64,000 nt of DNA from Wolfiporia cocos (Eukaryota; Basidiomycota; Agaricomycetes; Polyporales; Phaeolaceae): the NCBI GenBank assembly GCA_029448655.1, contig JACCLO010000005.1, forward strand, positions 3,906,001 to 3,970,000, read 5' to 3'. Made by a program: the position numbers and the translations under genes. Of the stretch, positions 22,958-35,109 are shown piece by piece; the stretch's first letter is position 1, and each line of letters opens with the position of its first letter. The notes beneath the pieces are model-generated. The model ran no database searches, was not told the origin of the DNA, and saw only the letters and a list, made by a program, of their open reading frames with translations.

Positions 22958-23199
22958 ATTGTCACAGTAGATTAATCTGCGTGCAAACCTAGCTCGCAAC
23001 TGCAATTTCTTAAGCGAAGGGCAGTTGGCAGATTAAGATAATTGACTGAAGTCCCTCACTAGAGAAGCGCATGAACTATACCACAGCGCCAACACTCTGT
23101 AGCAAGCCTGCCATGCAGATACCTAGAAGAAATGGCAACACTCTGAGGTAAGGATGTTGCTATCTTTTATACCATAGCACTTCTACTGATAACAAGTTG

Positions 23200-23960
23200 A
23201 CAGGCAGGCGAACAAGGAGCCGCTCTCGTCCTCAAGAGCTATGCTCATCATGAGGCTGTGCAACCTAGCCGTAAGATGGAAACTTACATGTCCCAGTGTC
23301 ATTCAAGCTGGTACACGTTTGCGACGCAAAGACTGGAAGTGAATGCGTCTAGAGAGTCCGTCATTTCTGTCAGGGGCTTCGTCAAGACAGCAGACTTGGC
23401 TGTAACGCCATGACTACGAGACAGGCAATCATCTCAGGTAGAGGTGCCATCGGTTGACAGAGCATTCGAGATCACCACACGCGATGGAGCTGCAGCTCCC
23501 GAATGCAGAGTTGAAGCGCACACAGGACATGGTCGTCGCCATGCAAATCTTAACTTAGCCAATCGATGTCTTTACCTCCAGTACTACAAGCTCAAATATC
23601 GCCTGGGTCTAGTGCCTACAGTCATAAAGGCCTCTACTGGGCCTAATAACCCAAACGGGGGGGTACGATGATGCTACAGAGGACGGCGATACTATCGTTT
23701 AATCTCAGTCATCCAACGGTGATAACAGATGCATCAACGACGCAACAAGGGAATACGTCTCTTTATCATTGATCTAAACGATCTTCATCATCCGTCTATA
23801 GTCATACGACCCAGTTGATTATGTACTGGGTTACATCCTCGCGGTGCGTCTTGGTCGTCTTGGTGATGCAGCTGAAAGAACTAACTGTGGTCAAGTATTC
23901 GAGTGGAGGTAGCTATTGCCTGCAACGAGGCTGTTGCCGAGCTATACAAGGTATATATCA
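23200..23960 (+). pseudogene. Degenerate MDEIDIITADV-family copy
   Basis: Matches the second and later exons of the gene at 10268: GAALVLKSYAHHEAVQPSRK, METYMSQCHSSWYTFATQRL, ESVISVRGFVKTADLAV, then RCLYLQYYKLKYR, and near 23810 DPVDYVLGYIL. An in-frame TGA follows LAVTP at about 23413, and part of the first exon is not recognisable. Mobile element B ends about 140 bp upstream. It is a clear paralogous relic, not an expressed full-length gene. Confidence 0.75.
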
Positions 23961-25143
23961 TACGCGTGCCCCGCCCGATAGAATGAAATCACGTCATGAC
24001 AAGAACATGTGTGTGCCGCCTGCTCGGCGACGTATGAGAATCTCTGACAAGTGCTCTACCTCCAATTGAGGCTGATGAGTACGGACGTACGTAACATATC
24101 CTGTGCAATGCAGAAGCTAGTTAACTGGAGTGATCAGTGGGAACGACTCACATCGATCGCATAGCTGCTTCCAGCATTGGCGCGAGGAGAACAATTTCTC
24201 TTCCATAGATGAGCAAAAAAATTCTGGCTGTCATTTGGAAGCTGTCTTCCCCAGAGGGCATTGCTATGGGGGCGCTCATGAAATGCACGCCTCATCGGAC
24301 AGCCTGTGTGTTGTGAGGCAGGAATGCTTTCTAGTCAGAAAGAAGCTATGGGGCTGGATAGTGCTCCGTTGACAGTGTGCTTTGACTCTGCAAATGCTAC
24401 CATTCGGATGCTAGAGCTACACTTTGCAAGTGCTCAGCTGCTCTTTCGGCACTTGACTCATCTCCCTGTAGAAATGAAGGGCGTCATAAGGGGAACGGTA
24501 TGTTAATATCATACTCCTAGGAGCTTACGATACAAATGACATATACCCCTCGTGCAGCAGTAGCAGGATGCATCGGCGCCGCATTCGCAAAAGCGGGAGC
24601 ACACGACGCTCAGTAGACACAGGGACACACTACCAGAGTGTCGACACCGTTCTAGTTTGAGAAGCTGGGGGTTGGGTTACGATGAGCTGCACCAGTAGCA
24701 GTATCTTATTGGCACGCTGTAGAAAGTTAAGAATGTGTGTGTGAAGCTATCGGTGCATACTATATTGAATTCGATGCCCGCCTGGCCTTCTTCAAGCATA
24801 CAAATTATCATTCGTCCGCTACTCTAGCAACATAAAAATGTGGAGTTCCGATGTGTTATTCGTACGATCCATCTCCATGGCATATCATCTATGGTCTCAG
24901 TGAAGTGATTTTGAAATACATTTGCGCAACTCGTTGACTTCATTGCGTTTCTAAGTACCATCAATATCTACCTCACATCCGACAGATTGGAGGTCTTGGT
25001 TTTATTCTAGAAATGACACTAGAAACCGGGTCTTCACAATGAGAACACGATTAGAATGATAGGTGAGCCATTTGTGCACTGTAGGCAATACTTCCTGGTA
25101 GTGACAGTCATTTTGTAAATGAGCTTATATACAGAGCCGCATG
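23961..25143. other. Intergenic, no gene recognised
   Basis: Holds the decayed 3' flank of the family relic and short open frames only. A coding-like stretch near 24370-24505 on the plus strand cannot be assigned. Confidence 0.4.
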
Positions 25144-28100
25144 CTAGTACTCACAGTGCGTTGGTAGGTCGCCGATCTCGACAATGCTATGGCGAAGATC
25201 AGCATTCGGAGAGAGGTCGTGGTTGTCAGAAGCAAGCCTATGTGAGTTCTCATGTGAACGTTCAACCCCCTTATTTGCGATAAGCGTATCTTACTGTGGA
25301 TATTGTCGTCCAAAAGCTCGACGCAATTTACTCATATGGTCTACATTCCCCAACTCAGTGCAAAGCATGTTTGTCCCGGGGAGAGAGAGACGCATAGAGA
25401 TCAAGCGCTCCCAACGGTCAAACATGCTCGCGTCGATGACGCTCGTTGTGCCTTGTGTCTCCACAAACGTCGTGCAGGAGTTCAGTAAGAGGTCAAGATC
25501 CTCCCAAGCACCCGACCCCAAGATATGGGCCATTGACGAGCTCAATGCTCCGCGTAAAGCAGTGCATACGGAATGCATCTCGTGGTCGGATAAATGCTTG
25601 TAGAGATTGAGTATTGCATCGCATAGATTCGCCAGAGTGTGTCCGTTGTTGGACAGTAATGAAAAGCATCTTGTTGCCAACAGTTGAATATCTGTAAACC
25701 GTTGACGAGCAGGTACTGTATATACACAAAGAACGTACCGGATGAGCTAACGCGGAATTTGCAGCTGTATATCTGAACTAGATGTACAATGATTGCCCTT
25801 GCCTTGTCACAGATCTCGTGGCGCTGTAAGGCACTCAGTAGCTGACGATATGAATCGGCTTGTGTGGATGGGATTGCAAGAAGAAGTGCGCTGATGTTTT
25901 CACGGAGGGAAGCCAAACGCGTCTTGTCATGCTGTCTGTCTGCCCTACAGTCTTCGACAATCATCGCTGTTGAAATCTCTGCAAGCGCTGCCATTGGCTC
26001 GCCATCTGCATTATGTCAATCGAGTTTGACGGAGAGTTCATAAAATACTCACCGCCTTTGCGAATGTAGAAGTGTACAACGTCTCCAAGTAGGTGTATCA
26101 GCATATCCCGCACCGTATAAGAAAAGGTTCCTGCTGTTGTCAGATAGGTGCGGAACATGCGGTTGTATAGATCAAAATGCGTGGTAGGACCCGCGCCAAG
26201 CAGCACGCTCAACGCCGAACAGACGAAGACCGCATTTGAGTCTCTTGCGTGAGGTTCCAAAATGGTTTGCTCTAGTTGAGTCACGCAGGCGTTTATCTTG
26301 TCGATCAGCGACGATACATCTGTGCTGTCCAACTTTAGCTCCTGACATTATCGTTGACCTTTCTACATACCACTGCGATTCACCGAACCCGAGAACTTGA
26401 AGCTTAGCTCGGTTCTCAGGAAAACGAGTTTGGCTATTGACTGGAGAACGCGAGGAGAGAATGTTTCGTTGACTACAATATTGAAGAAGCGACAATACTC
26501 TTGTGGCTGTTCCTCGGGTATGATTTGAAACACCTGTTGCGGATACGCTGAGATGCGAACGAGATGTTCCGCCTTGTCTGGACTGATACCGGCAACTTCA
26601 CTTCTGCGAATCTTTATGAATAAGTCGATCGCGCGTTGGGCCATCGTCTGCGCAAAATCTACGGCTGTGTCAAGTGAGAAAAATGCAAACGTTTACAGGC
26701 AACTTGACGTGCCTATCATTCCCTGTAACGATAGACGCTTTATATCGTGGAAGAAGACGCGCGCAACCTCGTCTTGCACACGCTCAGATATTTCGCCTTC
26801 ATCCATCAAGGTCAATACAAAGAGCCGTCGACGGATGTGAATGTAGGTCATGGGGATAGCCTTCAAAAGCGCATCCAGATTACGACAGATCGGCAGTAGG
26901 AGGTGATCTTTGATGGAAGACTCATGTCGCGACTTGAGGAGTAGGTCAATTGCGATATGACCCAAGACTACAACAGACCTTGCGTCTCGCTCGTTCCGTG
27001 GATGCCATGTACACCCAGCACTCTTTGTAATTTTGTCGGCCCTCTGTTTGAGAATAGATATAAAGACTCCCAGGGCAGAGAGAGAATAGGAATTATCGAT
27101 GAGAGTGGGCCGTACGAATTCCTCAAGGAATGAGTCGTCCATGATTGCAGCGTCGGCAGCTGCCACTGAGAATAAATCCTGTCTTCCTGACACCAACGTG
27201 CGTTGCTCGTAGTCTCCCCAGTTTCTGATCCACGGAGAATCATACTGTACACGAAGACCGGGGAAACGTCCGGAAGATAGTGATAGTAGAAGTCGTTGCC
27301 ATACGGAATATAGTAGGCGCGTGAGCTGAAGGAGCCACAAGGCCTGAGGCGATTTGTAAGGGCAATCCGAATAGACAACCGGGGCGATGGTGCTCAGCAG
27401 TAAGAACATGCCAATAAGCGCGGATTGCACCAGCACGATATCAGCGACAAGGCGATTGAGAGTCGTAAGCATCACCACTAGTCCGATCAGAAAGAGGACG
27501 AGAGCGAGTTGAAGTCGCACTGGCAGGGTGCTCAGGATAGCTCCTACATGCCAATCGTCGAATGCAACATGTATTGCATGCCATATGCGGATACTCGTAC
27601 GAGCATCTACTGCGACAGGTACGTTATCGTGATGGTTAAGCCATTGTCTGACAACTATGCCCATTGAGGCTGCTGTAAGACTGAAGACGAGCGCAGAGAA
27701 CCACAAAGCATTGATCAGCACTGCAGAACCTGTCGCTGTTTCGACGGAGGTGGAAATGGGAGTGGTGACATTGTGGAATGCGAGTGCTGATAAGTTCGCA
27801 TGCACAGAGTAAACTGCGAAGCTAGATAGTTGAGCGGATATTTGCTTCAGGATCTGATTTGTTTCGTCGGTAGATTGGGGTTGAAGCGACTGATAGGAGT
27901 CGACGACGAAAGCAGTGAGAATCCCGGAAAACAGGGCTGCCTGATTGTAGAATAGTTGTCAGTATCACTTCGACTCAATGCGTTTGATATTAGTTCCAAT
28001 GAAATCGAATTTCGTTCAGACTTCACGGTCTAGATTGGATCGAAACATTTTTCGTGTGGCACCAAAGCTGACTGTTCTTTTACCACGCCAAGTGCTGACA

Positions 28101-28445
28101 CGCATAGTAAAATCCACTCACAAAGACGAGCAAATTATCTATTCTCTCCTTCCGTCTTTCGATACTCTTGCGTTCGAACTCCCAAACCTTCCCTGCGTTT
28201 TCGTTGAATGCTTTAGATTCACCTCTCTCTTCCTGGACGATGTTAGATCAGCTCCATCAGAGGATTATAGAAGCTGACCTCTGATCTGTCGTATACCGAC
28301 GAAGCGGCCTTGGTGGTATTAGAATCATCTGCATTTTGTCGTACGGCTGCTTCTACCTCAGGCTTGGAAGTTGGTGGATTTATCAGCGAACTGAAATATG
28401 TCCTTGCAAGGATTTACATACCACGGGCCTGATATCGGACGTCAT
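25144..28445 (-). CDS. DUF6535 membrane protein, second full-length paralog
   Basis: Same architecture as the gene at 12456-15736. From the right: a candidate start ATG at 28443-28445 (MTSDIRPV), an N-terminal exon with PEVEAAVRQNADDSNTTKAA, then VWEFERKSIERRKERIDNLL, then the DUF6535 core with SGSAVLINALWFSALVF-like hydrophobic segments (ATGSAVLINALWFSALVFSL), GAILSTLPVRLQLALVLFLI and QSALIGMFLLLSTIAPVVY, followed by CPYKSPQALWLLQL. The helical tail continues through introns near 26660, 26340, 26040 and 25700. A final short exon ends HSIVEIGDLPTHCEY before TAG at 25144. The first intron is unresolved. The copies differ at many residues, so they are old paralogs. Function unknown; probably an integral membrane protein. 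Confidence 0.78.
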
Positions 28446-30220
28446 ACCATCCAGCCTCGGAGTTCCCGAGAGTGTAGATGTCTCCTGTACGTGATGGGCG
28501 AGACGATCAAATCCGAGATAAGCGATCATGAGAAGGCGTGTGCTTACATTAATTGGGATTCAATATGGCTCATGACTGGTGTGCTCGAGTGGCGGAAGTG
28601 ATACGCTACGATGTGGATGTCGGAGGTTCGTTTCATGGTTCCCACCTGACTGAGTATTGTCGTTAGAGTGGATAGGAAAGGTCGCAACACGGTGCATGCT
28701 CATCCAGTGACCCTATGAGTGGGAGTGTATCAGCGATGATAATTGTCCTCTATGGCGTTATGTCGTAGATTCTATTCACCTGAGTCAACTCCTTTTCCTG
28801 AGGCCCACTGTTCACAGAGCAAGACATAGCGACGTGGCTGAGGGTGCGTTATAGTCAGTGATTGTTGGTGGAATTCATCAATAAAAGTAGCCCTGCTGAA
28901 GCCATCGATGTTGTAGCTACGAGCATCACTCGGCAGAGAACCGATCGAGCGATGTCACTCTCGACAATTGTGTTCATGATAGCCGAGCATAAACCGTAAC
29001 ACTTATGAAATATAACATTGTTCAATTGACGATGACCTTCTAATTCAGAGCAATCGTTAGTAACTAATAACCGTCCTGCACAGAGCCGCATGACATAGCA
29101 ATAAAAATTACTTCGACATGAGCTTTGCGCAGATGATATCGATATCTCTTGTCGAGCTGACGCAGATCTGAAGTTTACATAGAAGCGCAGAACGTCTGAT
29201 TAGAAAAGTTTTGGAAGGGCACTTAGCGTGACACGCGGTTCCGCAGATGAGCTAGCAAATAGTAATCAGTTGCCCCCCGTCTTGCGGCAATCGAAAGCGC
29301 GAAGACTAAGGTAACCAGTCAGAAAGCTTGCGCTCACTACGCTCCACCTTGATCTCTTCTGAGCAGACCAGCGATATGAACAGATCAGCAATACGCTGTT
29401 TCCGGCTGACAGCTCGCAGTGTCTGCAGCCGACTTCGGGTGCTATTCTGGTGGCACCTCGCCAGGCAATGAGTGCATGTGCTCCATAGCGCGCGCAGTCT
29501 GACAATCACTTTATCCAGCACATACCTTGTGGCCTACGCTCACCGGATCAGGGTGACAAACTAAAATGGTGAGGCAATCGAGGCTATAGAGTGGTCCAGC
29601 ACAGATGTTGTTTGCCTTTGTGGGTCCACATCTATCGCCAGATCGAAAGCCGGATGATTGAAAAGCTTGGCCTGGAATCGTTTTGCCGAAGAAGCATCGT
29701 TGGGACATATGTTGCTATAGTAAGACTTCAGACACTGACGTCGATAATTTTGCAGAGTTGCAATATAAATTGACACTGATAATTATGTTCAATCTCGATT
29801 ATGTTGCAATTTGATTGATCTTGAAAACCATACCATCGAGCGACATGGCAAGTGTGTAGCAATTATGATATATATCTGAGAAGCAGTCACTTAGGGCATG
29901 TTCTGCCATGCTGCAATCTGTTCCAATCGAAACAAATATGTCAGCTTACAGCTTAAGACCGATCTCATGGCCTCAACTCTAAGAAGGGCCACAACTCGTC
30001 CCAGGACATCACCACTGCAGATGGGGAGATTGATTGGGATGTCGCTTCCAACACCGTCATCCTCTACTGCCGGTGGAATGCAAAGGCACCAGACGGCGGC
30101 AATAAATGCAAAGCAAATAATCAGTGTCCATATATTAGCCTAGTACATGTACAAATATTAAGCGAGCGGAATAGCAGAGGCACTTAATGGTGTCATCGAG
30201 AACGTTGTCCATCGTTCCAT
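28446..30220. other. Intergenic, no gene recognised
   Basis: AT-leaning sequence between the DUF6535 gene start and the 3' end of the DnaJ gene. Only short, unsupported open frames are seen. Confidence 0.5.
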
Positions 30221-32105
30221 CTACCGCCCATGGCCATGGAAGCCAGGTGGGCTAAAGTGGAATTGGAAGCCTTGCTGGAAGAACTGTGCAAATTGTTGTG
30301 CACCGCCCGCACCACCAGGCCACGCGTGCCCGCCCTGCTGCGACATCGGATCATTCGGGTCGTCGCCGTTATCGAACCGCTGTCGGAGCTCTGCGGAGGG
30401 ACAATCAGCATGCGGCTAACGAATGTGAGGGATGGCGTACCTGGATTGCTGAGTACTTCGTATGCCTCGTTCACTGCTGCCATCTTCGCCTCGCTTCCGC
30501 CTTTGTCAGGATGTGCCTTCATGGCGGCTTTCCGGCTACGCCTGTGTCAGTATCCATCGATAGGTCAGTGGCGTTGCCACTCACTAGGCCTTCTTGATCG
30601 TCTTCGTGTCCGCGTCGCGAGACACACCCAGCACTTTGTAATAGTCCTTCTGGCGCGACTGCTTCAACAGCCTCTGCGCCTTCTGTAGCCGCTCGTGGAC
30701 CTGTACGAACGTGGTCAGCTCCCCAGAGATAGCCGACTGCTTTGCTACGCACCTCGCGATCTGACCGCCCCGTCGCCTCGAATGCGCGCTGGAACACGCG
30801 CACCGCCTCCTCCCAGTCCTCTTGCACGAGCAGCGCCTCGCCGCGCCCGACGAGCCCGTCCACGTCGTCCTGCCTGCTCTCCATCTCAAGCAGCGCGTCG
30901 CACCATCGCTCCGCCTTCCGCGGCTCGTTGGTCTTGACGTACGCCTTGCAGAGAGCGCGAAGGATCGCCTCGCGGCGCGGAGACGCCTTCTTCGCGTGCG
31001 GGAGAGGGATTGCTGGTGGCAGCGAGAGCGCTGCGCGCGAGACGTGCTTCTCGAGCGCATCGTCGAATGTTGCGGCGAGCCCGGAGTCCCCGGATAGCAG
31101 GCTGATCACGGCGTGCCAGTCATTCGCACCGAGGTGGGACTCGAGCTTCGCGAAGGACTTGTCGAATGACTTAACGAGCCGGTGCGCGGGCTTGCATTGC
31201 GCGGAGTCGGGATCGTAGTGTAGGCACTGTTTAAGTGTGGAGAGCGCGGGAGATTGGGTATCGAGTGGGGAGTAGGATCCGAGGAAGTAGGAGAGACGGA
31301 AGATCTTCATGAGGAGGGATGTGGAAGGTGTCGTGAGATGTGTCAATCGGCTGGATACACTGGTCAGCACGAGCAGATTATGTCGATGAAAGCTACCAAC
31401 GTAAGATCGCCAACAGCTCCCTGAATGTCCCCCGCCGCCAATGCACAATGTGCACGCTGCTGTCGGAGTTCCGCAGAGTGCGATGCAGTCTGAATCGCGG
31501 TAGAGGCAGCTTCCTCACATGCCGTCCACAGCTTCGCCTTCATTGCCTGTGCCGCCTTCTTTGCGGCGAGCTCGCCCTCGCTGATGGAGAAGAGTACCTC
31601 CTGCGCATCCTGGTCGCGCACCTTCGACGTGTACTTCTTGATTGCGTCGCGTGCTTCGGAGAAGCGACCCTCCTTGGCGAGAATGCGCGCTTTCATGAGG
31701 TGCGCCTTGTCGAACGAATTGGATGTGAGCTCGAGCACCTTGTCAAAGTCGGCAAGAGCGGCCGGGTATCGGCTAAGAGAGTAGTATGCTGTCGCACGCC
31801 TGTGATAGAGGAGGTAGTCCGCCGGTGACTGCTCTACAAAGTGCACATATGGATCGTATGAACGTTCGATATGCCGAGGACCACGTACAATTCCGCTCCG
31901 CGTACATACCTATTGCCTCCGAATATGTCTTGACAGCATCGTTGAACTGTCCTGCAGACAGAAAGGCATTGCCCATCTGGATTAGCGGCTGGAGGCCTGG
32001 AGGGTAGAGTGCAGAGCCGCCTGATGCGCTTGGATCGGCATTGACGCCGTACAGGAGCGTGGCGAGTAGGAGCGGGACTATCGCGTCGAGCCGAGCTAAC
32101 AGCAT
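30221..32105 (-). CDS. ER-type TPR/J-domain co-chaperone (DNAJC3/P58IPK-like)
   Basis: An Hsp70 co-chaperone of the endoplasmic reticulum lumen. The ATG at 32105 starts a signal peptide, MLLARLDAIVPLLLATLLYG, cleaved near VNA. TPR units follow: PLIQMGNAFLSAGQFNDAVK, YLLYHRRATAYYSLSRYPAA, LADFDKVLELTSNSFDKAHL and ELRQQRAHCALAAGDIQGAV, with more after the intron near 31340. They continue through GRGEALLVQEDWEEAVRVFQ to ERLQKAQRLLKQSRQKDYYK. The J domain starts DYYKVLGVSRDADTKTIKKA and contains the HPD triad in AAMKAHPDKGGSEAKM. A short Gly/Phe/Gln-rich tail ends FHGHGR and stops at 30221. Order and length match the DNAJC3 family, which delivers misfolded clients to BiP. No C-terminal KDEL-type signal is visible. 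Introns lie near 31860-31910, 31330-31420, 30720-30750, 30540-30590 and 30390-30440. Confidence 0.9.
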
Positions 32106-34923
32106 GCTTACGCAAGGGTAAGAGTAGTCGTGCAATCGGTTTATGTCGTTGATACGGGCAAAGCTGTAACGAGTAGAACTTCGAACGCGGTGGCTAAGGG
32201 AAAGTGAATCCGCTGCCGCCGAGTCCTCGTTCATCCACGTTGCCTAAAGTCACGCTCACGTGATATTTACCTTGGCCTTGGCTCTCAGCTCTTTTCTCCT
32301 AGAGTAGCTTGCATGTTTGTGTCTACTGCAAGCAGTTACGCTTTCGCTCATGAACATTGCTATACCTTAAAGCTATCCTGGATGTTGTTGACCTCTGCGC
32401 CACATCTGATGAACACAGAACATGAGTTGGAACTTGCCGAAGAGGGCTCGACGGCTACATTGGGGCCACGCTGCTCAGGCTTTGAAGCGGGTGAACATGA
32501 ATACAAGTACGGTCGCATCATCAGCTGAATATGTATATGAAGCTAGCGCGAGAGACGGACAATCGATATGATTGACGCATCTTTTTCTCACGTCGAATGG
32601 TTTGTCGAGACGAAACAAGGATCATCTGGGCTCTCTGGCATCTCAGCCGATATTACTCGCATGAAACTCGCATGAACGCGTTCTTTGACGAACAAATGAT
32701 CGTCCTTAGCCGACCGCTACAAAGAGGATTTTGAAGTTCACCTGTCGGGATTTGGGTCAAGTGGCGGGTACATTGCGACGCATTTCCGGTAACGTTGAGA
32801 CCAAGAATCATAGAGCCATCCGCGACTTAGCTCCAAGGGAAACCGACCTATCGACTCGCCTTTTGAAGTCCTGCACTGCATCCTGGACAGCGCCGAACAG
32901 AGAGAAGCTTGCCTACTCCCAGTTACCTGCTGGACTCTCCGTCCGATGTCGCATCTCTACGCCAATCATAAATCACATCTAGAAGCTTGGATTCACACCA
33001 CATACCCAATATTTCTGGCTTGGTCAAGGAATTGTGCGGTAATACTCTAGAATGTACTATTGCCGTGAGTTTCTTAAACATTTGTCATGTGCAACTGAGA
33101 AATCCATGTGGGGCCAAACTGCTATGAGCTGCGGATTACCCGCGGAATCCAGAGGAACTTCGCTCATTTCTCTCCCAGTGTTTGGCATCTATTGAGTATA
33201 CTCTGTCTTGGACTAGCGTTTCCGCGCCTCAAGGAACTGCACCATACCATTATAGATCTCACGTCCAATTCTACTGGGGCAATCGCTCGTTTTTCTACCC
33301 TGCATCTAATTGGTCTCATCTATTGCTATCGCTCGTCGGCTCGCGAATTCGATAGTGACTTCTCGAAAGATTTTACCTTGCTAGACTCCTTACCGGACGT
33401 CGTCGTAGAAGTCAATAGGAAGACCACATTAAGCACCGTCGTTATATTTGCCTACGTACCCACCCTCTACTTCTTTTGCCTCCACAGCACTCACAAGCAC
33501 CGCTACTCCAACCCTCGTGCTTCTGAACGCGTCAGCCTAACTAATATCTCGTCGCCGAGCACCTAGTTTGTGGACAAGCGCCAAATCCCTGTGCTCGGCT
33601 CATGGATCCTTGCAACATGGAACATAGGGCACTTCCCCGCCTTACGCACCTCAGGGTGCGAACCTCGTGCGGGATGCTCCAGATTCAGAATCTCGTGCTT
33701 GTTGACGCTCCCCGTACAACGCCTCTTCGCATGCTCGGCGACGGTCTGGGTCATGTGCCGTCAAAGCTTTCCTTGTGCTCGCAGAAGCGTTCCCGGGCCT
33801 CGCTGGCCTCATGCTCGCCTCCGGCACAACAAGTGGCAGTTATGTTGCGACAAGCAACCCGGCGTAGCGGACGCACGAGTCGAAATCCAGACGATTTCGC
33901 CGCTGCGAATGGAAGTCCTGCTTTTATCTGCGGTAAGAGGGCAGATCGTTACTCTGCTGTAGAGCATCTCGTTTCCGCTGATTGCAGCCATTAGGCAAGT
34001 TGATGGCATTTATTTCTTGCTCGCATGAATTTGACGACCTTCCTCCGTTATATTATTATGTTGTAGCAACCTTGTCCATCAATGTCCCTTGTCATTCTTG
34101 GCGTACCTGTTGCATAGCTATCAAGGAACATCATCGCGGCTGTGCTGGCATCTCATTCATTTGTGAAATGAGCGCCCAGTGAACATTTTGCCTGGAGCCT
34201 GTTGTGCACGCTTCTCCTGTGTTGTAAGACAACAAATGAAGAATCCGTTCGGATCTCACTTATCCGTAACGTATATCTATTTTATGGCCACGAATGTATG
34301 TTATCCTGATGCCTTGCAGCGCTCCATTATGCTTGTATCCAGGCTGACTGCTGGCTGCCGTACTAGCTCATGAATTGATGTCTGGCGTTTGCACCGATGA
34401 TACAGCGCAGCTATACCACCTCAAACGCTCAATCTTGATCAGTCATAACAACAATACCAATGCCATGTATTACATATCTGAACAATCGCACGTGAACAAA
34501 GTGATGACTTTGCACGTAAACCAACATCATCGTTCAAAACCTCTGCATATCATGACTGGTCGCGAGTGTAATCATCGTATCAGACTGAGCTTTGTGTACT
34601 GTTCTCACAACCGCAGAAAGGAGTCAAGCGATCCCACTTCCAATGTGTATAGGGGCTGATCAGTTGCATTATCAGGGTGATACGTAGCACTTTCACCCGG
34701 TTGCACTTTGATGCCTATCTACCCAGTTTGTATCCATCTGTACACATCATTCTAAACTCAGCGCCGCTCCTTGCTGCATATCAAAGGAAACGCACTACCG
34801 ATTATCTGGATATTCTACTGAACTGGGATAATACCCACCAACATCAGCTAAACAAGCCCAATATAAGAACAAGCACTATCTTGATCTCTGGATATCTGGA
34901 TAACATATGTACAGATCCGCTAG
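32106..34923. other. Intergenic, with a GC-rich coding-like fragment
   Basis: Mostly AT-leaning with no supported gene. A GC-richer island at about 33560-33860 reads like protein on the minus strand (HEILNLEHPARGSHPEVRKA, GKCPMFHVARIHEPSTGIW), joined after a frameshift to EARERFCEHKESFDGT. I cannot assign it; it may be a relic of a gene captured by a transposon. Confidence 0.4.
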
Positions 34924-34959
34924 ATGAATCTGGACTCCAGCATCACTGAGGAACGCAAG

Positions 34960-34973
34960 TGCCGTTATATAAA
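34960..34973 (+). promoter_or_regulatory. Possible TATA box
   Basis: GTTATATAAATTTG lies about 140 bp upstream of the start codon of the family copy at 35110. Position and sequence fit a basal promoter element; not tested. Confidence 0.3.
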
Positions 34974-35109
34974 TTTGCAGCTCAGCCGAAGAGCAGAACC
35001 GGAGTCCCTCAATCTAGTGCTCTGCTACATTTACTTCCTACCCGATTCATGCCTAAGAGGTGAGAGTCTCTCGCTCAGCCGAAAGTATACCTACTCAACC
35101 TACGGAGCC

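Larger units (their letters stand above)
22372..23057. mobile_element. hAT-like non-autonomous element B with inverted tRNA-like modules
   Basis: A 686-bp element flanked by 7-bp direct repeats ACTAGAG (22365-22371 and 23058-23064). The left terminus is GTAGAGTTTCAGTCAAC; the right, read inward, is GAGGGACTTCAGTCAAT. The first dozen bases of each end match the two ends of element A, in the opposite orientation. The arms form inverted repeats of roughly 200 bp sharing TATCTTAATCTGCCAACTGC and AGATTAATCTGC, with an AT-rich centre. Each arm contains a tRNA-like module reading outward. No transposase is present. Confidence 0.85.

Noticed and set aside
33108..33566. A 152-residue plus-strand open frame
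   Set aside because: No domain, no splice context and composition like non-coding sequence; not supported as a gene.
33655..33725. Possible tRNA on the minus strand
   Set aside because: GGTTCGCACCC resembles a B box, but no A box or cloverleaf accompanies it, and the same bases read better as a decayed coding fragment.
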